The notes below the pieces were generated by a model that saw only the letters and a program-made list of their open reading frames with translations, made no database searches and was not told where the DNA came from. Position numbers and translations under genes: made by a program. From Chitinophagaceae bacterium (GTDB lineage: Bacteria; Bacteroidota; Bacteroidia; Chitinophagales; Chitinophagaceae): 64,000 nucleotides of DNA. Location: positions 124,001 to 188,000 of the forward strand of contig JAFKGQ010000006.1 of assembly GCA_017307755.1 (NCBI GenBank), read 5' to 3'. Below are positions 56,400 to 64,000 of this stretch, one piece after another (the stretch's first letter is position 1; every line of letters starts with the position of its first letter).

Positions 56400-56407
56400 G
56401 ATATTTG
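56400..56407 (+). promoter_or_regulatory. Weak -7-like box before the GMC gene
   Basis: GATATTTG (7 of 8 to TAnnTTTG) lies 22 bases before the ATG at 56430, in a 64-base gap that is the longest within this operon. No TTG at proper spacing is evident. It may give a secondary promoter for the oxidoreductase part of the operon. Confidence 0.2.
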
Positions 56408-56429
56408 TCTCTACAATAAAAATTGCCAT

Positions 56430-58169
56430 ATGGGGGAATTACAGATCAAAAAACTACCCAAACAATACGATGCCGTCATCGTCGGGTCCGGCGCCGGCGG
56501 CGGCATGGCAGCCTATGTGCTCGCAATGGCCGGTCTGAAGGTAGCCCTGGTGGAAGCCGGCGCGCCCTTCGACCCCAAGGTTCATTCCCTACAGTTGAAA
56601 AACCCCTGGGAATCACCTCGCAGAGGCGCCGGCACTTCCTTTCGGCCCTTTGGAGATTTCGACGGCGCCTGGCACGGCTGGGAGATCGAAGGAGAACCAT
56701 ATACCAAGGCGGAAGGCACCCACTGGGACTGGTTCCGCCCACGCATGGTCGGAGGCCGCACCAACCACTGGGGCAGGATATCCCTCCGCTTTGGCCCCAA
56801 AGATTTCAAACGCAGGAGCCACGACGGCCTCGGCGACGACTGGCCCATCGGGTATGAAGACGTCGCCCCCTGGTACGATAAGATCGACAAACTCATCGGC
56901 GTATTCGGCACCAATGAAGGATTACCAAATGACCCCGATGGCATCTTCCTGCCCCCTCCCCGCCCACGGCTGCACGAACTCTTTATAAAAAAGGCCGCCA
57001 TGGGCGCAGGCGTACCAGTGATCCCCTCCCGGCTGTCCATCCTCACAAAACAGATCAACAAGGAAAGAGGCGCTTGTTTCTTCTGCGCGCAATGTGGCCG
57101 CAGTTGCAAGGTATACGGAGACTTTTCCTCTTCTTCCGTCCTCGTCAGACCCGCCCTGGCCACAGGAAACCTCGACCTCATCACCAACGCCATGGCAAGA
57201 GAAGTGCTGACAAATAAAGAAGGACTGGCTACGGGCATCTCCTATGTGGACAAGACGGACCTCCGTGAATACCAGGTGCAAGGCAAAGTGGTCATCCTGG
57301 CAGCCAGCACCTGCGAAACAGCCCGGCTGCTGCTGAATTCCAAATCACCCCGCCACCCAAACGGACTAGTCAACTCCAGCGACGTAGTGGGGAAATACCT
57401 GCACGATTCAACAGGGGCCAGCATGAGCGGTATCGTACCCGCCCTCTTCGACCGCAAACGCTATAACGAGGACGGGGTCGGAGGCATGCACGTCTATACT
57501 CCCTGGTGGCTCGACAATAAAAAACTCGACTTCCCCAGAGGATATCACATCGAGTACGGAGGTGGTATGAATATGCCTATGTACGGGTTCAGCTGGGGTA
57601 TCGAAAAGCTCCAGGAAAAAGTACTGATCAGAGGAGCCCATAAAGAGCCGGGGGGATATGGTAAATCCCTGAAAGAAGACATTCGCTATCTTTATGGGAC
57701 CCGCGTAGGCATGGCAGGACGGGGAGAGGCCGTACCCAGACCGGACAATTATTGCCGTATCGACCCCGACGGCACTGTAGATAAATACGGCATCCCCATA
57801 TTACAATTCAACGTGAAGCATTCGGACTACGAGATCAAACAGGCGAAACATATGAACGAGACATTCAAAGAACTCTTTCATCAGATGGGCGCTATCGTCA
57901 CTTCACAGGACAACAGCGAAAAGAACCTCTGGGGATTAAATAATCCCGGCAACGTCATCCACGAGGCGGGGACAGTGAGAATGGGCAACAACCCCAAAAC
58001 CTCCGCGCTAAACAAATGGGCGCAGGGACATGATTGTAAAAACCTGTTCTGCGTGGACGGCAGCCCCTTCGTTTCCCAGGGCGATAAGAATATAACATGG
58101 ACGATCCTGGCCCTCTCGATGCGGACCAGCGAATATATCATCGAACAATTAAAGCAACGGAATATCTAA
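56430..58169 (+). CDS. GMC-family FAD oxidoreductase, large subunit of a sugar dehydrogenase
   Basis: A 579-residue flavoprotein. The FAD-binding GSGAGGGMAA is at 19-28, followed by an ADP-side VEAG, the family motif GGRTNHWGR, a cysteine cluster CAQCGRSCK that may hold an Fe-S site or disulphides, and the C-terminal HEAGTVRMG and FVSQGDKNITW. It lacks its own signal peptide, but the next gene encodes a small subunit with a Tat lipoprotein signal. Such pairs are known to be exported together and oxidise sugars or sugar acids (gluconate 2-dehydrogenase, 3-keto-sugar-forming enzymes). The exact site of oxidation is unknown. Confidence 0.88.
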   Translation: MGELQIKKLPKQYDAVIVGSGAGGGMAAYVLAMAGLKVALVEAGAPFDPKVHSLQLKNPWESPRRGAGTSFRPFGDFDGAWHGWEIEGEPYTKAEGTHWDWFRPRMVGGRTNHWGRISLRFGPKDFKRRSHDGLGDDWPIGYEDVAPWYDKIDKLIGVFGTNEGLPNDPDGIFLPPPRPRLHELFIKKAAMGAGVPVIPSRLSILTKQINKERGACFFCAQCGRSCKVYGDFSSSSVLVRPALATGNLDLITNAMAREVLTNKEGLATGISYVDKTDLREYQVQGKVVILAASTCETARLLLNSKSPRHPNGLVNSSDVVGKYLHDSTGASMSGIVPALFDRKRYNEDGVGGMHVYTPWWLDNKKLDFPRGYHIEYGGGMNMPMYGFSWGIEKLQEKVLIRGAHKEPGGYGKSLKEDIRYLYGTRVGMAGRGEAVPRPDNYCRIDPDGTVDKYGIPILQFNVKHSDYEIKQAKHMNETFKELFHQMGAIVTSQDNSEKNLWGLNNPGNVIHEAGTVRMGNNPKTSALNKWAQGHDCKNLFCVDGSPFVSQGDKNITWTILALSMRTSEYIIEQLKQRNI

Positions 58170-58173
58170 TACT

Positions 58174-58836
58174 ATGGACAGAAGGAAATCCATTAAGGCG
58201 ATGATCACCGCCACCGTCGCCACCGGCGTCCTCGTAGAAGCGTGCGAGTCGAAGAACCATGCAAATACGGCAACTACTTCTCTATCCGCAAAAGAAGAAG
58301 ACCCCACCCGCATGCCCGAGGAACAACAATACCTGCAGGAGCTAAAAAACAAAGAATTCTTTACCCCCGACGAAAAAGCTACCCTTGCCATCCTCACCAA
58401 TATCATCATCCCCCGGGACGAGATCAGCGGCAGCGCTTCGGACGCGGGAGTGGTGGACTTTCTCAGCTTCATCGTAAAGGACAAACCCGAGCACCAGACG
58501 CCCCTGCGGGGAGGCCTGAGATGGCTCGACGTACGGGCGCTGAACAAATTTGAAAAACCTTTCAAAGACCTAGGCGAAACACAACAGCTGGAGATCATAG
58601 ACACGATTGCCTATCCCAAAAAGGCAAAGCCTGAGGACATGCAGGGCGTTCATTTCTTTACACTCCTGCGTAATCTCACCATCACGGGCTTTTATACCAC
58701 CGAAATAGGTTTTAAGGACATCGGTTACGTAGGTAACAGGCCTAACCAATGGAATGGCGTACCGCCCGAGGTGCTGAAGCAATACGATCTTGCTTACACG
58801 GAAAAAGAGTTGAAAGAATGCATTAGCTTCACTTAA
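58174..58836 (+). CDS. Gluconate 2-dehydrogenase subunit 3-family small subunit (Tat lipoprotein)
   Basis: A 220-residue partner of the GMC protein. The N-terminus MDRRKSIKAMITATVATGVLVEAC combines a twin-arginine-like RRKSIK with a lipobox ending at Cys24, so it is probably an anchored exported subunit. The body matches gluconate 2-dehydrogenase subunit 3: FFTPDEKATLAILTNIIIPRDE and a C-terminal FFTLLRNLTITGFYT plus GYVGNRPNQWNGVP. It follows the GMC gene after four bases. It likely carries the flavoprotein through Tat and keeps it at the periplasmic face. Confidence 0.88.
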   Translation: MDRRKSIKAMITATVATGVLVEACESKNHANTATTSLSAKEEDPTRMPEEQQYLQELKNKEFFTPDEKATLAILTNIIIPRDEISGSASDAGVVDFLSFIVKDKPEHQTPLRGGLRWLDVRALNKFEKPFKDLGETQQLEIIDTIAYPKKAKPEDMQGVHFFTLLRNLTITGFYTTEIGFKDIGYVGNRPNQWNGVPPEVLKQYDLAYTEKELKECISFT

Positions 58837-58847
58837 TCCCAAAACCC

Positions 58848-59549
58848 ATGCAACCCATCGTTCAAATTTCTCTCGATCTGACGGACATCGACGAAGCGCT
58901 GAATACGGCAGCCCTCGCCAGGAGAGCAGGCGTTGACTGGCTGGAAGCCGGTACCCCGCTGATCCTCGCCCATGGCCTGACAGGTGTAAAAGAATTGCGC
59001 AAAGCATTTCCCGGTGTCCCCATCGTCGCAGACCTGAAGACCATGGATGGCGGATACCTGGAGGCAGAAATGATGGCCAGGGCAGGAGCCACCCATGTAG
59101 TCGTTATGGCCAGGGCCCACGAAGAGACGATCAAATGCGTGGTAAAGGCCGGCCGTGACTTCGGTATAAAAGTAATGGGCGATAACCTCGCCTGTCCCGA
59201 TATGATCGCCGGTGCACGACGACTGGAAGACCTCGGCTGCGACTATGTCATCCATCATATAGGATATGACGAACGCAGAGGCATTGCAGCCAGGGGCGAA
59301 CGTATGCCTTCACCCCTGCACCAGCTGAGAGAAGTAGTACAGTCCGTCAACATCCCCGTACAGGCCGTCGGCGGCCTCAGCCTCGAACAAGCCATCCGCT
59401 GCCCCGAATATGGCGCCCCTCTGGTAGTCCTGGGCGCCCCGCTGACCATCGACGCGGATGCCTTCAGGACCGCGGACGGCAACCTGGAAGATTCATTGCG
59501 CCTCATCTGTGAAAAGATCCACGGCGCTCAAAAGATCCAACGCTCATGA
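58848..59549 (+). CDS. OMP-decarboxylase-family protein, KGPDC/hexulose-phosphate-synthase-like
   Basis: A 233-residue TIM-barrel protein with the family's metal/catalytic motif D-x-K in VADLKTMDGG and the C-terminal VGGLSLEQA. The branch includes 3-keto-L-gulonate-6-phosphate decarboxylase and 3-hexulose-6-phosphate synthase, which need phosphorylated keto-sugars. No sugar kinase is in the operon, so either phosphorylation is encoded elsewhere or this member uses an unphosphorylated keto-acid. Decarboxylation or aldol cleavage of the oxidised sugar is the likely step. Confidence 0.8.
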   Translation: MQPIVQISLDLTDIDEALNTAALARRAGVDWLEAGTPLILAHGLTGVKELRKAFPGVPIVADLKTMDGGYLEAEMMARAGATHVVVMARAHEETIKCVVKAGRDFGIKVMGDNLACPDMIAGARRLEDLGCDYVIHHIGYDERRGIAARGERMPSPLHQLREVVQSVNIPVQAVGGLSLEQAIRCPEYGAPLVVLGAPLTIDADAFRTADGNLEDSLRLICEKIHGAQKIQRS

Positions 59550-60592
59550 CCAATAAAAATTTACAACACAAGTCGGCAGCCGTCGTCAATTACGCTCCTG
59601 AAAAAGGTTCCGTGGAGATCCGTGAAGTGGCCATGCCTGACATAGGTGAAGATGACGTGCTGCTGGAAGTCGCCAATATAGGCGTATGCGGCAGCGACCT
59701 CCACCAATGGACAGCCGACCACTCCTGGCCCGTCAACTACCCTGTCATATTGGGACATGAGTTCGGCGGACACATTGTTCGCATAGGCAGCCGCGTAACA
59801 GGATGGAAAGAAGGTGACCGGGTCGTCAGCGAGACGGCCGCAGTCATAGACATCAATAGTCCCATGTCCCGCCAGGGTCTGTACAACCTCGACCCCAGCC
59901 GTAAAGGGTTCGGTTATGGAGTGGACGGCGCCATGACAAAATATGTACGGGTGCCCGCCCGCTGCCTCCACCACGTACCCGACCGGCTCGGTTTCGAACA
60001 GGCATGTCTGACAGAACCCTGCTGCGTTGCTTATAATGCCGTCGTAGAGAACAGCAGGTTAAAGCCGGGAGATAGGGTCATAGTCCTGGGCCCCGGCACC
60101 ATCGGTATTCTCTGTGCCGCGGTAGCCAGACTTTGCGGCGCCGAAGTGGCCGTCGTCGGACTGGGCACTGACAAACATCGCCTGAACATCGCAGCCGCCT
60201 ATGGATGCACCCCCATCATCGGTAATGCCACGGAATGGGCCAGAGAAAGAGATGGACTGGGCGCCGACGTTATCATCGATGCCGCAGGCGCCAGCATCAC
60301 GCTGCAGACAGCCCTGCAGCTCGTCCGCCCCGGAGGGCACATCGTCAAAGTAGGATGGGGCCCCCAGCCGCTGGGGTTTTCACTCGACCCCCTGGTGCAA
60401 AAGAACGTAACGCTGCAAGGCAGCTTCAGCCATAACTGGCCCGTGTGGGAAAGGGTTATCGCCCTCCTAACCACCGGACAACTGGACGTCACACCCATCA
60501 TCGGAGGGGTCTGGCCCATTACGGAATGGAAGGAAGCATTCGAAAAAATGCACCGCGGAGAGGTCGTCAAAAGCGTACTTAAACCCGTATAA
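59546..60592 (+). CDS. Medium-chain alcohol dehydrogenase without the structural-zinc cysteines
   Basis: A 348-residue MDR enzyme. The catalytic-zinc ligands are present (C48 in GVCGSDLH, H71-E72 in GHEFGG, E157), and the NAD-binding glycine motif GPGTIGILCAA is near residue 178. The lobe that holds four cysteines in zinc MDRs (residues about 97-121) contains none. Relatives oxidise polyols and sugar acids (sorbitol, L-threonine, L-idonate, galactitol dehydrogenases). Its start overlaps the previous gene by four bases. Confidence 0.88.
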   Translation: MTNKNLQHKSAAVVNYAPEKGSVEIREVAMPDIGEDDVLLEVANIGVCGSDLHQWTADHSWPVNYPVILGHEFGGHIVRIGSRVTGWKEGDRVVSETAAVIDINSPMSRQGLYNLDPSRKGFGYGVDGAMTKYVRVPARCLHHVPDRLGFEQACLTEPCCVAYNAVVENSRLKPGDRVIVLGPGTIGILCAAVARLCGAEVAVVGLGTDKHRLNIAAAYGCTPIIGNATEWARERDGLGADVIIDAAGASITLQTALQLVRPGGHIVKVGWGPQPLGFSLDPLVQKNVTLQGSFSHNWPVWERVIALLTTGQLDVTPIIGGVWPITEWKEAFEKMHRGEVVKSVLKPV

Positions 60593-60593
60593 T

Positions 60594-61385
60594 ATGCGAC
60601 TCGCCGGTAAAGTCATCATCGTCACAGGCAGCACCACGGGCATCGGCAAGGCCATCGCCGTCCGATGCGCAGCCGAAGGCGCAAAAGTCCTGCTCCACGG
60701 TCTTGAAAAAGATTGGGGAGAAGAAGTGCTTGCCTCCATCGGACCGCAACAGGCCGCATTGCACATCGGGGACCTCACCCGCGAAGGAACTCCGCAGCGC
60801 CTGGTGGATACAGCATTGCAAACCTTTGGCAGACTGGACGCCCTGGTCAACAATGCCGCCTGGGTGGTATCCTCTGATATAACGACCACGGACAGCGTTT
60901 TTTTACGAAAGGTGCTGGAAATAAATACCGTCGCGCCATATGAACTTATCCGGTCTGCCCTCCCCCACCTTAGTAACACCAGGGGCTCGGTACTGAACAT
61001 TGGCAGCGTAAACGCATGGAGCGGTGAGCCGAATTTGCTGGCCTACAGTATCTCAAAAGGCGCCCTGATGACCATGACGCGAAATCTTGGGGATAGCCTT
61101 CACCGTGAATATGGAGTAAGGGTCAACCAGATCAACCCCGGATGGGTGCTTACCGAGACGGAAATACAACGGAAGAAGGAACATGGACTGCCGGAGAATT
61201 GGTATGAAGCCCTCCCACGCGTATATGCACCCGCAGGCCGGATATTGCGTCCCGCGGAGATCGCAGCTGCAGCCGTTTACTGGCTGGCCGATGAGAGCGG
61301 CCCCATCAGTGGTCAGGTGGTCGACCTGGAACAACATCCCTTCATCGGCCGCAATCCGCCAAAAGATACTTCAACGATAAAATAA
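60594..61385 (+). CDS. Short-chain dehydrogenase/reductase
   Basis: A 263-residue classical SDR with TGSTTGIGKA near residue 13, NNAAW, the catalytic serine region LNIGSVNAW, and YSISKGA. The family C-terminal signature PISGQVVDLEQH is also seen. It begins one base after the MDR stop. With the MDR and GMC enzymes it gives three separate sugar oxidation or reduction steps in one operon. Substrate is not predicted; a keto-sugar-acid reductase is plausible. Confidence 0.87.
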   Translation: MRLAGKVIIVTGSTTGIGKAIAVRCAAEGAKVLLHGLEKDWGEEVLASIGPQQAALHIGDLTREGTPQRLVDTALQTFGRLDALVNNAAWVVSSDITTTDSVFLRKVLEINTVAPYELIRSALPHLSNTRGSVLNIGSVNAWSGEPNLLAYSISKGALMTMTRNLGDSLHREYGVRVNQINPGWVLTETEIQRKKEHGLPENWYEALPRVYAPAGRILRPAEIAAAAVYWLADESGPISGQVVDLEQHPFIGRNPPKDTSTIK

Positions 61386-61399
61386 AGCCCGCTCAGAAT

Positions 61400-62284
61400 A
61401 TGCCTCGTCTCGCCGCCTTTCCAAAAGCCTTTATGCATGCGCTATGTAAAGATGGAACTATGCGCCTGTCCGAATGGATCGAACTTGCCGTACAGCTGGA
61501 CATCGACGGTCTGGAATGGTATGCAGGCTTCCTCGAAATGGCCGATGAAGCCAACTGGCCCGTTTTCCGCCGGCAGGTGGAAGACCATGGTAAATGCATC
61601 CCCATGGTTTGCTGTTCCCCGGATTTCACCCACCCCGACGCAACGTTCAGGGACAGGGAGATCGCCCGGCAGAAAAAATGGATCGACATGACACAAACCC
61701 TCGGCGGCTCATATTGCCGGGTGCTCTCGGGACAGCGCAGACCTTCCCTTTCGCCGGACGAAGGGATAGGATTGGCCGCAGACTGCATCGAAGCCTGCCT
61801 GCCCTATGCAGCGGAACGAGGCGTCACCCTCATCCTGGAAAACCATTATAAGGACGACTTCTGGGAATATCCCGAATTCGCACAAAAAATGGACCTGTTT
61901 GCCCGTCTGGTAGACAGCATCCACCATCCCAACTTTGGCGTAAATTACGACCCCAGCAATACCTACCTCGCCGGCGAAGACCCCATGGACCTGCTCCGCC
62001 TGGTGTCCCATCGCGTCGTCACCATGCATGCAAGCGATCGCTATCTGATACAGGGAACCCTCGACGATCTGCGGAAAGAAGAAACAGGGGTCACAGGTTA
62101 TGCAGCCCGGCTCCGCCACGGCGAAATAGGAAAAGGGCTCAACGATTACGATGCCATTTTCACCGAATTAAAAAGAGTAGGATTTGACGGCTGGATCAGC
62201 ATCGAGGATGGCGTGGAAGGAATGCCCCAGTTACAGCGCAGCGTCGCCTTCCTCCGAAAAAAAATAAAGGAATATTGGCCATGA
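61400..62284 (+). CDS. AP-endonuclease-2-fold sugar isomerase/epimerase
   Basis: A 294-residue TIM-barrel protein. The family is shown by IDGLEWYAGF, VTLILENHYKDDF with the metal-ligand glutamate, NFGVNYDPSN, VVTMHASDR and a C-terminal FDGWISIEDG. Relatives (xylose isomerase-like) epimerise or isomerise sugars and inositols, including 3-keto sugars. It precedes the lactonase gene with a four-base overlap. The expected job is interconversion of a keto-sugar or sugar-acid intermediate. Confidence 0.85.
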   Translation: MPRLAAFPKAFMHALCKDGTMRLSEWIELAVQLDIDGLEWYAGFLEMADEANWPVFRRQVEDHGKCIPMVCCSPDFTHPDATFRDREIARQKKWIDMTQTLGGSYCRVLSGQRRPSLSPDEGIGLAADCIEACLPYAAERGVTLILENHYKDDFWEYPEFAQKMDLFARLVDSIHHPNFGVNYDPSNTYLAGEDPMDLLRLVSHRVVTMHASDRYLIQGTLDDLRKEETGVTGYAARLRHGEIGKGLNDYDAIFTELKRVGFDGWISIEDGVEGMPQLQRSVAFLRKKIKEYWP

Positions 62285-63156
62285 ACGCACGGTTATTACA
62301 CGCATCCCAATGTTTTCTTGGCGAAGGCCCTTGCTGGCATCCCCGCCGGAACAGCATTTTCTGGGTGGACATAGAGAACCGCCGTCTCTACGAATACAAT
62401 TGGCCCCATGGCGCTTATATGCGGCACTGGACATTCCCTCAACGGGTAACACTGGTGGTGATCGACAAGGACGACAGACTAATCCTCGGCATGGAAGGCG
62501 GGGTTATGCGTTTCGACCCTGACACAGGCGACAGCCATTGGCTGCTGGATCTGGAAAAAGAATATGAAAAGCATCGCTGCAATGACGGCGGCGTGGACCG
62601 CGAAGGCCGTCTTTGGGTAGGCACCCTGCACAGGGATTTTACCCCGGGCGTTGCCTCCCTGTACTGCATCGGTAAAGACCTGGTCCCCCAACAAAGGATC
62701 GCAGACGTCACCATCTCCAACGGCATAGCCTGGTCGCATGACGACACAAGACTGTATTACATCGACAGCCCCCGCAGATGCATCGAATCCTACCTGTACG
62801 ACACAACCACCGGGCAAATCGAATTCGAAAAAGTCGCCGTGCAGGTACCCGATGGCATCGGCGACCCGGACGGAATGACCATCGACGAAGAAGGTATGCT
62901 GTGGGTGGCTCACTGGGGCAGCTTTAGCGTTCATCGCTGGGACCCACGCAACGGACAACTGCTGGACACGATCAATGTTCCGGCCCCCAACGTCTCCTCC
63001 TGCATCTTCGCCGGTGAATCGCTCGATCACCTCGTCATCACCACGGCACGGCAGGACCTCACGCCGCAGCAGTTGAAGAAATACCCTCACAGCGGGGACG
63101 TCTTCGTAACCGAACTCCCGGTAAAAGGTACGCCGGCCCGACAATGCAGCCTCTGA
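62281..63156 (+). CDS. SMP-30/gluconolactonase-family lactonase
   Basis: The start is set at the ATG at 62281, which overlaps the preceding TGA by four bases; a TTG six bases earlier is unneeded. The 291-residue product is a six-bladed propeller with canonical metal ligands: the glutamate in FLGEGPCWHP, N and D in CNDGGVD, N in ISNGIAWS and D in GDPDGMTIDE. It hydrolyses aldonolactones to aldonates. No signal peptide is seen, so the lactone is processed in the cytoplasm. It links sugar oxidation by the dehydrogenases to the sugar-acid steps. Confidence 0.9.
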   Translation: MNARLLHASQCFLGEGPCWHPRRNSIFWVDIENRRLYEYNWPHGAYMRHWTFPQRVTLVVIDKDDRLILGMEGGVMRFDPDTGDSHWLLDLEKEYEKHRCNDGGVDREGRLWVGTLHRDFTPGVASLYCIGKDLVPQQRIADVTISNGIAWSHDDTRLYYIDSPRRCIESYLYDTTTGQIEFEKVAVQVPDGIGDPDGMTIDEEGMLWVAHWGSFSVHRWDPRNGQLLDTINVPAPNVSSCIFAGESLDHLVITTARQDLTPQQLKKYPHSGDVFVTELPVKGTPARQCSL

Positions 63157-63183
63157 CTATTATTAAAATATAAAACAACCGCT

Positions 63184-64000
63184 ATGTCAAACGATCTTAA
63201 TGGAAAGAAAAAATTTTCCAGGAGGGCTTTTGTAAAAGATGCTTCCCTCGCCGCAGGCAGCTTCATCATCCTGCCCAGACACGTGCTGGGTCGTGGTTTT
63301 ATCGCCCCCAGCGATAAATTGAACATCGCCGGCATCGGTGTAGGCGGGAAAGGAGCCGGCGACCTGAAAGAATTCGCCGAAAGCCCAAAAGTAAATATCG
63401 TCGCACTTTGCGACGTAGACGACCGCCGCTCGGCCGACTCCAGACAACGCTTCCCAAAAGCGAAATACTACAAGGATTTCCGCGAAATGCTGGACAAGGA
63501 AAAAAAGAACATCGACGCCTGCTCCATCTCTACCCCGGACCATGTCCATGCCATCGCCACGCTGTCAGCCATGCAGCTGGGCAAACATGTCTATACGCAA
63601 AAGCCGCTGACACACGATATCTATGAAGCCAGGTTACTCGCTAATGCGGCCCGGCGGTATAAGGTCGTTACCCAGATGGGCAACCAGGGCGGCTCCAGCG
63701 ACGGAGTACGCAAGGCAAAAGAAATGTACGACGCCGGTCTGCTGGGCGAAGTAAGTCAGGTATATGTCTGGACTAACAGGCCCGTTTGGCCACAGGCGCT
63801 CCCTACCCCCACCGGCCGCTTTGATGTTCCAAAAGAACTGGATTGGGACCTCTGGCTGGGACCGGCAAAATACATCGACTATCATCCTTCCTATCTGCCC
63901 TTCAACTGGAGAGGCTGGAATGCCTTTGGCACAGGCGCACTGGGTGACATGGCCTGTCATCTGATGGACCCCGTCTTCCGTCTCCTGCCCATCGATTTTC
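63184..64000 (+). CDS. Gfo/Idh/MocA-family oxidoreductase with Tat-type signal (cut by window edge)
   Basis: The first 272 residues of a dehydrogenase. A twin-arginine signal (KFSRRAFVKDASLAAG) precedes the Rossmann domain: LNIAGIGVGGKGAGDL, VALCDVDDRR, STPDHVHAIA and a KPLTHD motif (QKPLTH instead of EKP). The C-terminal domain begins after QMGNQGGSSD and includes GTGALGDMACHLMD. Exported members are common in Bacteroidota and have been linked to 3-keto-sugar or aldose-aldose oxidoreduction. The gene continues beyond the window. Confidence 0.85.
   Translation, partial: MSNDLNGKKKFSRRAFVKDASLAAGSFIILPRHVLGRGFIAPSDKLNIAGIGVGGKGAGDLKEFAESPKVNIVALCDVDDRRSADSRQRFPKAKYYKDFREMLDKEKKNIDACSISTPDHVHAIATLSAMQLGKHVYTQKPLTHDIYEARLLANAARRYKVVTQMGNQGGSSDGVRKAKEMYDAGLLGEVSQVYVWTNRPVWPQALPTPTGRFDVPKELDWDLWLGPAKYIDYHPSYLPFNWRGWNAFGTGALGDMACHLMDPVFRLLPIDF

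Noticed and set aside
62275..62280. TTG start for the SMP-30 gene
   Set aside because: An ATG six bases later forms the usual four-base overlap with the preceding stop and gives a normal N-terminus.
1..64000. CRISPR arrays, tRNA/rRNA genes, insertion sequences or prophage
   Set aside because: No spaced direct repeats, cloverleaf-like sequence, transposase or phage protein was seen; gene order and base composition look uniform.

Overview
The window looks like a chromosomal stretch of a soil or plant-associated member of the Bacteroidota, most likely the Chitinophagaceae. The reasons are two SusC/SusD pairs, an ECF sigma/FecR pair next to a SusC, TAnnTTTG-like promoter boxes, AraC regulators and long runs of overlapping carbohydrate genes at moderately high GC. 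The genus (Puia/Dinghuibacter-like GC) is a guess. The window is almost wholly coding: no gap between genes exceeds about 240 bases. I saw no rRNA, tRNA, CRISPR array or insertion sequence.

Layout. (1) 1-243, minus: start of a membrane protein, probably a metallophosphoesterase, cut by the window edge. (2) 388-1263, plus: an AraC-type regulator. (3) 10887 down to 1249, minus: a sugar-acid operon (creatininase family, RidA, 3-hydroxyacyl-CoA-dehydrogenase-like, enolase-superfamily dehydratase, EamA permease, DapA-like lyase, SDR, FAH-family hydrolase, FAD/Fe-S D-lactate-dehydrogenase-like protein). It fits a non-phosphorylating route from an aldonate through a 2-keto-3-deoxy and a 2,4-diketo-3-deoxy acid to pyruvate plus a hydroxyacid. 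(4) 29605 down to 10961, minus: a hexosamine utilisation operon (SusC, SusD, GH20, NodB-like protein, GH109 fused to a second Gfo/Idh unit, Tat-exported DegT aminotransferase, periplasmic propeller, ceramidase-like hydrolase, FucP/NagP-type transporter, NagA, NagB, Gfo/Idh lipoprotein). (5) 29842-30945, minus: a membrane acetyltransferase of the HGSNAT/DUF5009 type. (6) 31085-49434, plus: a second utilisation locus with its own ECF sigma factor, FecR, STN-domain SusC, SusD, a GH20-propeller-helical-barrel fusion, a giant protein carrying the propeller-barrel unit twice, and a further TonB-dependent receptor. (7) 49440 to the end: a DapA-like lyase (minus), a sodium/solute symporter (plus), a second AraC regulator (minus), then a plus-strand operon of a GH20/GH67-like protein, HpaI-type aldolase, GMC oxidoreductase with its small subunit, OMPDC-family decarboxylase, MDR and SDR dehydrogenases, TIM-barrel isomerase, SMP-30 lactonase and a Gfo/Idh oxidoreductase cut by the right edge.

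How it may work together. Loci 4-6 point to one theme: uptake and breakdown of N-acetylhexosamine-rich glycans. SusCD complexes import oligomers, GH20 and GH109 enzymes trim HexNAc, the FucP/NagP-type permease brings monomers inside, and NagA/NagB feed glycolysis; no HexNAc kinase is in the window. Loci 3 and 7 handle oxidised sugars. The least described parts are the propeller plus helical-barrel unit (three copies in two proteins, with putative active-site residues changed in the last copy) and the group of exported, cofactor-type proteins in locus 4 (GH109/Gfo fusion, DegT aminotransferase, Gfo lipoprotein).
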